Of a DNA stretch of 64,000 nucleotides, positions 34,583 through 43,432 are shown piece after piece. The notes under the pieces were generated by a model. The model saw only the letters and a program-made list of their open reading frames with translations, had not been told where the DNA came from and searched no databases. The stretch is from Bradyrhizobium ivorense (GTDB lineage Bacteria > Pseudomonadota > Alphaproteobacteria > Rhizobiales > Xanthobacteraceae): positions 620,001 through 684,000 of the forward strand of contig NZ_CAADFC020000028.1 in NCBI RefSeq assembly GCF_900696085.1. Direction: 5' to 3'. Both the position numbers and the translations under genes were made by a program. How positions within the stretch are numbered: position 1 is the stretch's first letter; every line of letters starts with the position of its first letter.

Positions 34583-34993
34583 CTAGACCGGCTCGAAAGT
34601 TTCCGTCAGGCAATTGTCATCTTCGCCGGCGAGGCGGCGGTCGAAGATCGTGGTGGTGTTGAAGAACACGCGATAGGTCTGGGTGCCGAGCGGCTTGCCG
34701 ATCACCGAGGTCAGCTCGGCGCGGACGCAGGCGGTCCAGCCGGTGCTGCGCGGATCGTGCACCGGCGCGGAGACCCGCACATGGGTCGGCTGCGAGCCGG
34801 CGGTGAACACCGAATCGAGCTTGCCCGCGACCAGTTGCTTGACGTTGGGAGGTGCTTCGAGCGGCGCCGGCTCGGTCGCCTTGACCTTCAAGATCTCCGG
34901 CCACACCGCGTGGCTGTCGGCCAGCCCGCAGCCGCCCAGCACAAGCGTCGCGCCCGCCAGCAACGCTGCGGTTGAAATAAGTCCCTGTCCCAT
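34583..34993 (-). CDS. Putative lipoprotein
   Basis: A 136-residue protein with a lipobox LVLGGC (Cys at about residue 22) after a hydrophobic N-terminus, so it should be lipid-anchored. The body reads VRVSAPVHDPRSTGWTACVR ... LGTQTYRVFFNTTTIFDRR with Cys in TACVR and DNCLTE. I do not recognise a family. The start at 34993 lacks a clear ribosome binding site. Divergent from the next gene. Confidence 0.6.
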   Translation of the reverse strand: MGQGLISTAALLAGATLVLGGCGLADSHAVWPEILKVKATEPAPLEAPPNVKQLVAGKLDSVFTAGSQPTHVRVSAPVHDPRSTGWTACVRAELTSVIGKPLGTQTYRVFFNTTTIFDRRLAGEDDNCLTETFEPV

Positions 34994-35133
34994 GGAATTG
35001 ATTTAATATGCCGCCGCCCAGATTGCGCCCCCCTGGTGGGATTGAATTTGCGTGATCAATGATGTCGGGACGCGCTAGCATCAGCGGCGTGTTGCCGGAT
35101 GTTGCTGCGGCCGGGCGGGGAGAGGGGACTGAG

Positions 35134-35364
35134 ATGAAGAACAGCATGACGGTGGCGGCCGTGGTTCTGGCGCTGATCGCGACGCCTGTGCTGGCCCAGG
35201 GGCGCCGCGGCGGGGGTGGGGGACAGGACAAGGCGGCCGACACCAAGCCGAAGGTCGACGAGAAGGCCTATAAGGCCGCGCTCGACCGGATTCCCGAGCC
35301 GAAGGAAAAATACGATCCCTGGGGCGTGACCAAGCCGGCCGATGCCGCCAAGAAGCCGAAGTGA
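35134..35364 (+). CDS. Small exported lysine-rich protein
   Basis: A 76-residue protein with a signal peptide (KNSMTVAAVVLALIATPVLA, cleavage near LAQ-GR), a Gly run, then DKAADTKPKVDEKAYKAALD and PEPKEKYDPWGV. It may be a small periplasmic protein. GAGGGG is close upstream. Function unknown. Confidence 0.6.
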   Translation: MKNSMTVAAVVLALIATPVLAQGRRGGGGGQDKAADTKPKVDEKAYKAALDRIPEPKEKYDPWGVTKPADAAKKPK

Positions 35365-35494
35365 GCGGCGCTGTCATCCCTGCGACAATTCGACCGCTGA
35401 CCCTGTGTGACCAGCGCCACAGATTTGCGGCGTCCGCCTGAACCTGCGCCCCGAGCCATCAGACCCATCTCCGACATCACTGCCGGAGGTCGCC

Positions 35495-36958
35495 ATGCTT
35501 GCTCGCTCGCTGCTCAGTCTGATCCTTCCGGCCGCAATTCTGCTCGGTGGCGGCCCGGCCCTCGCCGAGAGCCGCTTGGCGCTGGTGATCGGGCAATCGG
35601 CCTACAAGTCGGTGCCGGCGCTGCCCAATCCCGCCAATGATGCCAAGGCGATGTCACAATTGCTGACCGACGCCGGGTTTGCGGTGACCTCGGCGTCGGA
35701 CCTGTCGCAGGACGAGATGCGGGCCAGGATCAGCGACTTCGCCGGCCAGGTCGCCGCCAAGGGCGCCGACACCGTGGCGCTGGTGTTTTACGCCGGCCAC
35801 GGCTTGCAGATCGACGGCGAGAACTATCTGGTGCCGGTCGATGTCGACCCGAAGCGCGAGGCCGACATTCCGATCCAGGCGGTCCGCCTCAACGATATTC
35901 TGAACACGCTGACCTCGGTGCCGAGCCGGATGCGCATCCTCTTGCTCGATGCCTGCCGCAACAACCCGTTCCCCGAGCTCAACAAGACCGCGGGCCACGG
36001 CCTTGCCATCGTCGATGCCAAGGTCGGCTCGCCCGGCACCTTCGTGTCGTTCTCGACCTCGCCGGGCGCCGAAGCCGAGGATGGCAGCGGCTCCAATAGC
36101 CCATACACCACGGCCCTGCTCGCCACGGCGAAGCAGCCGGGCATTGCGATCGAGGACACCTTCAAGCGGGTCCGCCTTGCCGTGAACAAGGCGACCGACG
36201 GCCGCCAGACGCCGTGGGATTCTTCTTCGCTGACCGAGGATTTTCGCTTCATCGCCGGCCCGGCAGCGGCGCCGGCGCAGGCGCAGGCATCCGCGGCCGA
36301 GCCGAAGCCGGCCGCGGCCAGGCGCAGTGTCGACGACTGGAAACGCGAAATGCAGGGCAAGCCGATCGAGGACGCCAACGAGCTGATGGTGGCCGACGGC
36401 AGCGATGAATCCTATGAGGCCTTCGCCACCCTGTTTGCCGGCACCAAGCGCGGGTTGCAGGCACGCGACTGGCTTGACCGGCATCGCCGCATGGTGGCGT
36501 GGAATAACGCCGTGCTCGCCAACACCGCGGCGGCCTACAATCTCTTCCTCGCGCAATATCCCGACAGCGATCTCACCGCGACCGCGCGCAAGCTGGTCGA
36601 GCGGCTGCGCTATCGTCCCGAGACCCGGCCGGTTATTGCCAGCGTGCCGCCGACCAATGTCGCGCTGGCTGGGCCGACCTGTCCCTGCAACGCCGCGCCG
36701 CCGCAGCCGAAGAAGGTTGATGCGCCCGCCAAGAAGCGCGTGGTCGAGCCTGATCCGCCGCCGCGCCGCACCGCCACGCGGCGTCCGCCGCGTGTCGTGG
36801 TCGAGGACGAGGTCGTGGTCGAGCGCCGTCCGCCGCCGCGCGTGGTCTACGAGCCGGTGGGACCGCCGATCGGCATCGGGATCGGCATTGGCCTCGGCGG
36901 CGGCGGTTTTCGCGGCGGCCATCATGGCGGCGACAATTATCGCGGGGGTAGATACTAG
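35495..36958 (+). CDS. Secreted caspase-like (peptidase C14) protein
   Basis: A 487-residue exported protein: signal peptide 1-25 (cleavage near LAE-SR), then a caspase-hemoglobinase domain at residues 27-250 with catalytic His102 (FYAGHGLQIDGENYLVPVD) and Cys154 (LLLDACRNNPF). Residues 260-390 hold a helical region with QYPDSDLTATARKLVERL. The C-terminus is low-complexity: Pro/Arg-rich, with RRPPRVVVEDEVVVERRPPP, then Gly-rich to GGHHGGDNYRGGRY. Bacterial metacaspase-like proteins cleave after basic or other residues; roles are poorly known. GGAGG precedes ATG 35495. Confidence 0.87.
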   Translation: MLARSLLSLILPAAILLGGGPALAESRLALVIGQSAYKSVPALPNPANDAKAMSQLLTDAGFAVTSASDLSQDEMRARISDFAGQVAAKGADTVALVFYAGHGLQIDGENYLVPVDVDPKREADIPIQAVRLNDILNTLTSVPSRMRILLLDACRNNPFPELNKTAGHGLAIVDAKVGSPGTFVSFSTSPGAEAEDGSGSNSPYTTALLATAKQPGIAIEDTFKRVRLAVNKATDGRQTPWDSSSLTEDFRFIAGPAAAPAQAQASAAEPKPAAARRSVDDWKREMQGKPIEDANELMVADGSDESYEAFATLFAGTKRGLQARDWLDRHRRMVAWNNAVLANTAAAYNLFLAQYPDSDLTATARKLVERLRYRPETRPVIASVPPTNVALAGPTCPCNAAPPQPKKVDAPAKKRVVEPDPPPRRTATRRPPRVVVEDEVVVERRPPPRVVYEPVGPPIGIGIGIGLGGGGFRGGHHGGDNYRGGRY

Positions 36959-37029
36959 GGCTGCGATCGCGTAAATCCTTCACTCGTGATGCGGTGCAGC
37001 TGGAATGATCGCATCGGGTGGAGGATGCG

Positions 37030-39051
37030 ATGCGATCGCTGGTTCGCCTGCTCGCTGTGCTGCTGCTGTGCGCGGAGCCCGCGCTCGCCTGGGAATATTG
37101 GGGCGGCGACCGCGAAGGCACGCGCTTCTCGCCGCTGAATCAGATCACCCCTGACAATGTCGGCACGCTGGTGCGTGCCTGGGATTTCCGCACCGGCGAT
37201 CTCGATGCGCGCGCCCCCGAGCTTATGAAGCGCACCAAGTTCGAGGCGACGCCGCTGTTCGTCGAGGACAGCCTGATCTTCTGCACGCCGTTCAACGAGG
37301 TGATCGCGCTCGATCCCGGCACCGGCGCGCAGAAATGGCGCTACGATCCCAAAATCTCGACCGCGCAGCGCCCGGCGAACCGCTATGTCTGCCGCGGCGT
37401 CGCTTATTGGGTCGACGATCGCGCGGCGGAAGGCGCCGCGTGCCGCTCGCGGATCTTCACCGGCACTAACGACGTGCGCCTGATCGCGCTCGATGCCAGG
37501 ACCGGAAAGCCATGCGCCGATTTCGGCAACGGCGGCGAGATCCGGATCGACGCGGGGATGAAGCTGGAATGGCCCGGCGAATTCCAGATCACCTCGGCGC
37601 CGGTGACCGGCCGCGGCGTCGTGGTGGTGGGCTCGGCAATCGCCGACAATCGCAGGGTCGATGCGCCGCTCGGCGCGGTGCGCGCCTATGATGCGCGGAC
37701 CGGCGAAAAGCGCTGGAGCTTCGATCCGCTCGTGCATGACGGGATCAGCGCCGGCCACAGCAATGTCTGGGCGCCGATGTCGGTGGACGAGGCGCGCGGG
37801 CTGGTGTTCTTGCCGACGACATCGCCGAGCCCGGACTTCTGGGGCGGCCAGCGCCCCGGCAACAACGAGCACGCCAATTCCGTGGTGGCGCTGCGGATCG
37901 AGAGCGGCGCGCTGGCGTGGGCGTTCCAGACCGTGCATCACGACGTCTGGGACTACGACCTGCCGGCGCAGCCGACCTTGGCGCGGATCGACACCGGCGC
38001 GGGCATGCGCGACGTCGTGATCCAGCCGACCAAGCAAGGCTTTGTGTTCGTGCTCGACCGCGACACCGGCAAGCCGGTGTGGCCGGTCGAGGAGCGCGCG
38101 GTGCCGCAGAGCGGCGCCGAGGGCGAAAAGCTGTCGCCGACGCAGCCGTTTCCGACCCATGTGCCGCCGCTGCTGACGCAGCGCATCCGCGCGACTGATG
38201 CGGCCGGCATGCCGGGCTTCGAGCGCCCGGCCTGCGAGACGCTGTTCGGACAGTCTAGCAATGACGGCCTCTACACGCCGCCGTCGACGCGCGGCACCGT
38301 GATCTATCCGATGACCGGCGGCGGCGTGAACTGGGGCAGCGCGGCGTTCGATCCGGTCAACCAGATCCTCTACGCCAATGTCAGCCACGCCGTGCAGATC
38401 GTCACGCTGATCCCGCGCGACCAGGCCAAGGGCTTCAATCCGCCGCCGGGCCATGATTTCGGCCGCCAGGAGGGCACGCCGTTTGCGATGACGCGGGCAG
38501 TGGCGAAGTCGCCGCTCGGCTCGCTTTGCAACCAGCCGCCCTGGGGCGAGACGGTGGCGGTCGACCTGAAGGCCGGCAAGATCCTCTGGCATTCGACCGT
38601 CGGCACCAGCGAGGATCTGGCGCCGCTCGGCATCGCGCTCCGCACCGGCACGCCGCTGGTCAATGGCGTTGCGATCACCGCGGGCGGGCTGGTGTTCACC
38701 GGCGCGATGGACGCCTATCTGCGCGCGTTCGATGCCAGATCCGGCCGCGAGCTGTGGCTCGGCCGGCTGCCGGTGCCGGGCGTCGCCAACCCCATGACCT
38801 ATCTCTGGAAGGGCGAGCAGTATGTCGCGATCGGCGCCGGCGGCCATTCCGAGGCCGGCACCTCGATCGGCGACAGCGTGGTGGCATTCCGCCTGCCGCG
38901 CGCGGGCGAGGGCGCCTCGCTGTGGTCGCGCATCATCGACCGTCCCGGCGGGCGGTTCACCGTCAAGGCGGTCGCCGCGGGTCTCGTGGTCGTCGTCCTC
39001 GTTGCGTTGTTGTGGCGCTGGCGGCGGCGCCGTCGCATGCGATCCGCCTAG
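37030..39051 (+). CDS. PQQ-dependent dehydrogenase with C-terminal anchor
   Basis: A 673-residue quinoprotein. A signal peptide (SLVRLLAVLLLCAEPALA) leads to WEYWGGDREGTRFSPLNQIT, then the eight-bladed propeller with repeated tryptophan-docking motifs (LDARTGKPCADFGNGG, GALAWAFQTVHHDVWDYDLP). It resembles the soluble part of membrane glucose/quinate dehydrogenases but lacks their five N-terminal helices. Instead it ends in one hydrophobic helix (AVAAGLVVVVLVALLWRW) and a basic tail. Substrate unknown. The start at 37030 has GGAGG five bases upstream. PQQ synthesis genes are not in the window. Confidence 0.87.
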   Translation: MRSLVRLLAVLLLCAEPALAWEYWGGDREGTRFSPLNQITPDNVGTLVRAWDFRTGDLDARAPELMKRTKFEATPLFVEDSLIFCTPFNEVIALDPGTGAQKWRYDPKISTAQRPANRYVCRGVAYWVDDRAAEGAACRSRIFTGTNDVRLIALDARTGKPCADFGNGGEIRIDAGMKLEWPGEFQITSAPVTGRGVVVVGSAIADNRRVDAPLGAVRAYDARTGEKRWSFDPLVHDGISAGHSNVWAPMSVDEARGLVFLPTTSPSPDFWGGQRPGNNEHANSVVALRIESGALAWAFQTVHHDVWDYDLPAQPTLARIDTGAGMRDVVIQPTKQGFVFVLDRDTGKPVWPVEERAVPQSGAEGEKLSPTQPFPTHVPPLLTQRIRATDAAGMPGFERPACETLFGQSSNDGLYTPPSTRGTVIYPMTGGGVNWGSAAFDPVNQILYANVSHAVQIVTLIPRDQAKGFNPPPGHDFGRQEGTPFAMTRAVAKSPLGSLCNQPPWGETVAVDLKAGKILWHSTVGTSEDLAPLGIALRTGTPLVNGVAITAGGLVFTGAMDAYLRAFDARSGRELWLGRLPVPGVANPMTYLWKGEQYVAIGAGGHSEAGTSIGDSVVAFRLPRAGEGASLWSRIIDRPGGRFTVKAVAAGLVVVVLVALLWRWRRRRRMRSA

Positions 39052-39089
39052 CAGAACGCCCCGCCGCAGGGGCGTCCTGTCAAAATGCC

Positions 39090-39141
39090 GAAAAACAACC
39101 CATGCAAAGTAGCCGCGGCTGCCGGCGTTCGACATGGCGGC
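39090..39141. repeat. Dispersed repeat R, left half split by the IS
   Basis: GAAAAACAACCCATGCAAAG through GTTCGACATGGCGG matches 2322-2380, and is cut off by the insertion sequence end at 39142. Confidence 0.75.
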
Positions 39142-40680
39142 TGTCCGTAGCGGGTGAAGATGTCGTGTTTTTGTAGCTCGTAATCTGTCGCCTTCGTTAT
39201 GGAGTTTTGGGCGCCCGCGGAAGGCGTGGACGGGAGCGCCGGGTTTGTCATGCCATGGATAGAGCGGTCTGGTCAGCCCTGCGGGCGGGTTTCTTTGTTC
39301 GATTTGAAGCCCGTTTCTCCGTCCCGACCCGCGCTTTCTCGACGGCGGCGCGCGCAGGAGCGGTCAAGGACGCGCGCTTGCGCGCCCGCCAGGGCTTGTC
39401 CTTGACGGCTCCGAGCACGCTGCCAGGCTGAGGCGCGTCGGGGCTGATCTGCTGTCCGTTGGCGCTAAACCTCGCCAATCGATGCGGGCCGAGGAACACG
39501 CTGACGGTGCCATCGGGATACTCATGCACCCGCACCAGGGCCCTGACGAAGTGAGGCCTCAGCCGGCTCTCCGGCAACTGCAGCCGGCGACCTTTCCATG
39601 CGACGGTATTGTCGTTGGCGACGGTTCGCTCCTCGATCACGCACAGCGCCTCGCGCCAGGCCTCGTGGCGGTCGGCAACGAAGGCGGTGCCTTGCTGTTC
39701 GGCCTTGATCGCAAATGCGGCGTTGTGTTCGGCGATGTAATGCGCCTTCAACCACGCATTGGCGGCTTCGACCGTCTTGATCCCGGCGAGCCGCAGCTCC
39801 TTTGGCAGGCGGTCCTGCAGCGTGCCAAACAGCCGCTCGGAGCGTCCCCGCGCCTGCGGCGAATAGGCCGCGATATGCTCGATCCCAAGATGCGACAAAG
39901 CCCGTCCCACCTGGGTTTGTTGCGTCTTCGAGACCTTCTCGCCAGCCTTCGGGGTAAGGAAATAATGGCTGCCGCGATCGGTGTAGAGCGCACAGAACAA
40001 GCCACGCTCGCCAATCACCTCGCGCAGGGCCAGGAACGTCGAGGCCGTGCCTTCTTCCTCGACCAGCAGCATCGAGTAGACTTCGCTGGTCGCATCGTCC
40101 ATCGTCACGATCAGGTCCATCGCCGGCAGATCCTCGATCCAGACGTGGCGCGACCCGTCCTGGTGCAGCAGCATCCCCGGCAGCGGCCGGCGTGGGCGTT
40201 TCTTACGGTGCGCCGAACGCTTCGGCGCCTTCCGTACCAGGCCCGCCGCCTGCAGGGCGAGCTTCGTCACCGTATAGCCCAGCACATAGTCATGCCGCTT
40301 TTGCAGCTGCTCGTGGAAGTGCTTCACCGTGAAGTCCGCGTATTTGTCGCGGAACAGTCCCAGCATCCGCTCCAGCTCTTCCTCCGGCGCCCGCCGTGGC
40401 GATCGCCGTCCCATGCGTCGGTCGACCAGCCCGTCATCGCCCTCCGCCTCGTAACGCTCCGCCCAGCGTTGGAAGGTCCGAACACTGACCCCGAGAAGCT
40501 CCGCAGCGCCCTCCTGCGTCAGTTCCCTCGCCTCCGTCCGTTCCAGCAAATCTGAAAACCGCATCCGTCGTACACCCTCGTGAATGGATGCCGTGCCCAT
40601 CGTGCCCCCTTTGTCCCGGGGCACCAAAAACACGACACTTCACGAGCTACAAACAGGCGACAGATCACGAGCTACTGACA
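39142..40680. mobile_element. Insertion sequence, ISNCY/IS1202-like, 1539 bp
   Basis: The ends are imperfect inverted repeats beginning TGTCCGTAGC and, on the other strand, TGTCAGTAGC. Each end holds two copies of an 18-base motif of the form GTAGCTCGTGA-NN-TGTCG; at the right end they start 25 bases apart. The element carries one transposase gene on the minus strand and lies inside repeat R. Flanks show only an imperfect direct repeat (GTTCGACATGGCGG and GGTCGATCAGGCCG), so the target duplication is not certain. It appears complete. Confidence 0.85.
39248..40600 (-). CDS. DDE transposase of the insertion sequence
   Basis: A 450-residue transposase. The N-terminal HTH (ELTQEGAAELLGVSVRTFQR) is followed by a second DNA-binding segment with RRAPEEELERMLGLFRDKYA. 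A DDE integrase core follows: HQDGSRHVWIEDL, IVTMDDATSEVYSMLLVEEE, ALYTDRGSHYFLTPKAGE and the Glu region QARGRSERLFGTLQDRLP. This layout is the ISNCY (IS1202/ISDol1-like) type. GGGGG precedes ATG 40600. The reading frame is intact, so the element may be active. Confidence 0.87.
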   Translation of the reverse strand: MGTASIHEGVRRMRFSDLLERTEARELTQEGAAELLGVSVRTFQRWAERYEAEGDDGLVDRRMGRRSPRRAPEEELERMLGLFRDKYADFTVKHFHEQLQKRHDYVLGYTVTKLALQAAGLVRKAPKRSAHRKKRPRRPLPGMLLHQDGSRHVWIEDLPAMDLIVTMDDATSEVYSMLLVEEEGTASTFLALREVIGERGLFCALYTDRGSHYFLTPKAGEKVSKTQQTQVGRALSHLGIEHIAAYSPQARGRSERLFGTLQDRLPKELRLAGIKTVEAANAWLKAHYIAEHNAAFAIKAEQQGTAFVADRHEAWREALCVIEERTVANDNTVAWKGRRLQLPESRLRPHFVRALVRVHEYPDGTVSVFLGPHRLARFSANGQQISPDAPQPGSVLGAVKDKPWRARKRASLTAPARAAVEKARVGTEKRASNRTKKPARRADQTALSMA

Positions 40681-40745
40681 TGGTCGATCAGGCCGCTTGA
40701 CACGTCGGGCAACTCAGGGATAATCTTCCAATATTCCGAAATCGC
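40681..40745. repeat. Dispersed repeat R, right half split by the IS
   Basis: GGCCGCTTGACACGTCGGGC through CCAATATTCCGAAATCGC matches 2375-2429, completing the repeat interrupted by the insertion sequence. Confidence 0.75.
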
Positions 40746-40804
40746 GCAGACCGCTGGAGCGTCGTCCCGTCATCCCCGCGCAAAGGCTTTGCCTTTGTCG
40801 CCGG

Positions 40805-40923
40805 AGGTGTGAGCCTTGCAGCGCAGCTGCGCTGCCGGGCGAGCCTCGAAGGATGAATCGACCACCAGCCGGGCCGTCAACCCTTCGAGGGCCGCTGAAG
40901 AAGCGGCCACCTCAGGGTGACGG
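40805..40923. repeat. Palindromic repeat family D, copy 1
   Basis: GAGCCTCGAAGGATGAATCG and CCTTCGAGGGCCGCTGAAG, ending CACCTCAGGGTGACGG, match the elements at 59320 and 62725 in composition and order, with a more diverged left arm. Confidence 0.65.
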
Positions 40924-40948
40924 TGATGGTTTGCTCAGCTTGCTCGGT

Positions 40949-41070
40949 GTCATCACCCGGCTTGACCGGGTGATCCAGTATTCCAGAGACGCCAGTGATA
41001 GAAGCGAGAGGCCGCGGCGTACTGGATCGCCCGGTCCATGTGCGCAATTGCGCACAGGCCGGGCGATGAC
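40949..41070. repeat. Palindromic repeat family C, copy 1
   Basis: GTCATCACCCGGCTTGACCG and GGCCGGGCGATGAC form the outer arms, with an inner CAGTATTCCAGAGA segment. Copy 2 is at 59181 and a half copy at 59461. Confidence 0.8.
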
Positions 41071-41250
41071 AACGGTAGATGAGGACAAAGCTTCACAATC
41101 TCTCAGGGTGACGGTGATGGCAGCGTCGTTCTCCCCAACCCAGTTCCATCATGCGATAGCGCTGCCGCAAGCGGAAAGGGCGATCAAACGCAAATGCCCG
41201 GGACAGGCCGGGCATGACGAGATCTCTAGCTGATGCGATGGACGGGCGTC

Positions 41251-41646
41251 TTACGCCGTCGCCATGTCCGGGAACACCGCCTCGATCTTGGTCTTCAGCG
41301 TGGCGGCGTTGAACGGCTTGACGATGTAATTGTTGACGCCGGCCTTCTTGGCCGCGATCACGTTCTCGGTCTTGGATTCCGCCGTGATCATGATGAAGGG
41401 CGTGGTGGCGAGGTTGGGATCGGCGCGGACTTCCTTGAGCAGGTCGTAGCCGGTCATCGGCTCCATGTTCCAGTCGGAAATCACCAGGCCGTACTTCTTG
41501 CCGCGCATCTTGTTCAGCGCAGCCGAACCGTCGGAGGCGTCGTCGATGTTCTCGAATCCAAGCTGCTTGAGAAGATTCCGGATGATGCGGATCATGGTGC
41601 TGTAGTCATCAACCACCAGAACCGGCATGGACAAATCAACCGCCAT
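41251..41646 (-). CDS. cheY: CheY-like single-domain response regulator
   Basis: A 131-residue stand-alone receiver. The acid pair and acceptor are present (VLVVDDYSTMIRIIRNLLKQ; Asp in LVISDWNMEPMTGYDLL), with Thr in IMITAES and Lys in NYIVKPF. The SDWNM motif is the CheY signature, so it may act on the flagellar switch or as a phosphate sink. No chemotaxis genes are in view, so the symbol is tentative. GGGGAAA precedes the start at 41646. The gene is divergent from ribF. Confidence 0.85.
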   Translation of the reverse strand: MAVDLSMPVLVVDDYSTMIRIIRNLLKQLGFENIDDASDGSAALNKMRGKKYGLVISDWNMEPMTGYDLLKEVRADPNLATTPFIMITAESKTENVIAAKKAGVNNYIVKPFNAATLKTKIEAVFPDMATA

Positions 41647-41850
41647 CTTTTCCCCCAAACCACACTTGCAATTACGCTTCTGCGCGAGCCGCAGCTTTCC
41701 CGCAGAGCACTAACAGCTGGCGTTAAACAGCGCGTTAACCGGCAAGAGCCGGATTGTTACGGATTTGACGCGATATTCGCCGCGCTTGACTTATCATCCG
41801 CCGCCGCGTCACCGTCCGGCGCGACAATCATGCTTAAGAATCCTTGAAGA

Positions 41851-42831
41851 ATGCCTGAAATGAGCACTGGCTTTACTGTTATCCGCGACAACACCCCCGC
41901 AAGCGTCATTCCGAAGGGCGCCGTGGTCGCAATGGGCAATTTCGACGGCGTCCATCTCGGTCACCGCGCCGTGATCGGCGCGGCGCTGGCGATGGGCAAG
42001 GCGCACGGCGTGCCGGCGCTGGCGGTGACGTTCGAGCCGCATCCGCGCAAATTCTTCAGCCCGAACACCCCGCAATTCCGCCTCACGGACGAGACCAACA
42101 AGCTGCGCCTGCTGGCGGCCACCGGGCTCGCCGGCGCCGTGGTCATGACCTTCGACAAGGCGCGCGCCGGCACCACGGCGCAGGACTTCATTCACCATGA
42201 CCTGATCGGCCGGCTCGGCATCAGCGGCATCGCGGTCGGCTACGATTTCCATTTCGGCAAGGGCCGGGTCGGCTCGCCGAGCCTCTTGGTCAGCGAGGCG
42301 CCGCGGCTCGGCATCGAGGTCGACGTGCAGGCCCATGTCGACATCGCGGAGCGCCCGGTGTCCTCGAGCGCGATCCGCATGGCGCTCGCCGAGGGCGAAA
42401 TCGCCGATGCCACCGCGATGCTCGGCGGTCCCTGGTTCGTCACCGGCCCCGTGATCCACGGCGAGAAGCGCGGCCGCGATCTCGGCTATCCCACCGCCAA
42501 TCTCCGCCTCGACAAGCATTGCGGGTTGAAGCACGGCATCTATGCGGTGCGGGTCGGCTTGGGTTCGGAGCGGTTCGACGGTGTCGCGAGCTTCGGCCGC
42601 CGCCCGACCTTCGACAACGGCGCGCCGCTGCTCGAAGTGTTCCTGTTCGACTTCAAGGGCGACCTCTACGGCAAGGTGCTCGACGTCGCCTTCATCGGTT
42701 TCATTCGCGACGAGCTGAAATTCGACACCATCGAGGCGTTGATACGCCAGATGGATGACGACAGCGCGCGGGCGCGCGCGGCCCTCGCCGCAGCACCTGG
42801 CGCGTTCCCACGGCTCGGAGTGATTGATTGA
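41851..42831 (+). CDS. ribF: Bifunctional riboflavin kinase / FAD synthetase
   Basis: A 326-residue enzyme that makes FMN from riboflavin and then FAD. The N-terminal nucleotidyltransferase has VAMGNFDGVHLGHRAVI and VTFEPHPRKFF, with the late SSSAIRMALAEGE. The C-terminal kinase has GPVIHGEKRGRDLGYPTANL and GVASFGRRPTFDNGAPLLE ... FDFKGDLYGK. No FMN riboswitch was recognised upstream. The start could be ATG 41851 or 41860. It overlaps the next gene by four bases. Confidence 0.93.
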   Translation: MPEMSTGFTVIRDNTPASVIPKGAVVAMGNFDGVHLGHRAVIGAALAMGKAHGVPALAVTFEPHPRKFFSPNTPQFRLTDETNKLRLLAATGLAGAVVMTFDKARAGTTAQDFIHHDLIGRLGISGIAVGYDFHFGKGRVGSPSLLVSEAPRLGIEVDVQAHVDIAERPVSSSAIRMALAEGEIADATAMLGGPWFVTGPVIHGEKRGRDLGYPTANLRLDKHCGLKHGIYAVRVGLGSERFDGVASFGRRPTFDNGAPLLEVFLFDFKGDLYGKVLDVAFIGFIRDELKFDTIEALIRQMDDDSARARAALAAAPGAFPRLGVID

Positions 42832-43376
42832 AAACCGAAAAGCAAAAAATGCTGGCGGGCGAGCTCTATTACACCGACGATGAGCTCGCCGCCGATCAGG
42901 CCGCGGCCAAGGCATGGATGGCGCGCTACAACGCGGCGCTGGCATCGCCGATCGCCGAACGGCACGCCCTGCTCTGCGAACGTCTCAAGCAGGTCGGCAA
43001 GGGTGCGGTGATCCGGCCGCCGTTCTTCTGCGATTACGGCACCAATATCAGCCTCGGCGACGGCGTGTTCCTCAACTTCAATTGCGTGATCCTCGACGTC
43101 GTCGAGGTCGTGATCGGCGACCGCACCCAGATCGGGCCGGCGGTGCAGATCTATACCGCCGACCATCCGCGCGACGCCGAGACAAGGCGCACCGGGCTGG
43201 AATTCGGCCGCCCGATCCGGATCGGCAGCGACGTCTGGATCGGCGGCGGTGCGATCATCCTACCCGGCGTCACCATCGGCGATGGCGCCCTGGTCGCGGC
43301 CGGCAGCGTGGTCACGCGGGACGTCGCCCCCGGCGCGACCGTGGCGGGAAACCCGGCTCGGCCACGGGCTGCCTAG
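42828..43376 (+). CDS. Sugar O-acetyltransferase, maltose/NodL type
   Basis: A 182-residue left-handed beta-helix enzyme of the maltose acetyltransferase group. The N-terminus EKQKMLAGELYYTDDELAAD is family-typical. Hexapeptide repeats run from about residue 65 (NISLGDGVFLNFNCVILDVV, IGDRTQIGPAVQIYTADHPR) with the catalytic His in TADHP, to GVTIGDGALVAAGSVVTRDV. It begins with TTG 42828, overlapping the ribF stop (TTGA), so it is translationally coupled to ribF. NodL-like relatives acetylate Nod factors, but no nod genes are nearby. Confidence 0.88.
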   Translation: MKTEKQKMLAGELYYTDDELAADQAAAKAWMARYNAALASPIAERHALLCERLKQVGKGAVIRPPFFCDYGTNISLGDGVFLNFNCVILDVVEVVIGDRTQIGPAVQIYTADHPRDAETRRTGLEFGRPIRIGSDVWIGGGAIILPGVTIGDGALVAAGSVVTRDVAPGATVAGNPARPRAA

Positions 43377-43427
43377 AGCATGATCCGGAAAAGTGTGAAG
43401 CGGTTTTCCGAAAAGATCATGCTCAAA
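43376..43427. repeat. Palindromic repeat family E
   Basis: GAGCATGATCCGGAAAAGTG pairs with CCGAAAAGATCATGCTC around GAAGCGGTT. This REP-type element is common in Rhizobiales intergenic DNA (from memory). Degenerate copies lie near 49190 and 53461. Confidence 0.8.
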
Positions 43428-43432
43428 CAAGA

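Larger units (their letters stand above)
40681..41250. other. 570-bp repeat-filled gap
   Basis: It contains the right half of repeat R, a family D repeat (about 40805-40923), a family C repeat (40949-41070) and about 180 bases of unassigned sequence before the CheY-like gene. No supported gene was seen. Confidence 0.6.

Noticed and set aside
36955..39135. 726-codon minus-strand frame opposite the PQQ dehydrogenase
   Set aside because: The plus strand gives a clear signal peptide and quinoprotein propeller; the antisense product is an Arg/Ala/His-rich shadow.
41659..41850. FMN riboswitch before ribF
   Set aside because: I looked for the conserved FMN-aptamer blocks and saw none; ribF is also not the usual riboswitch target in this group.
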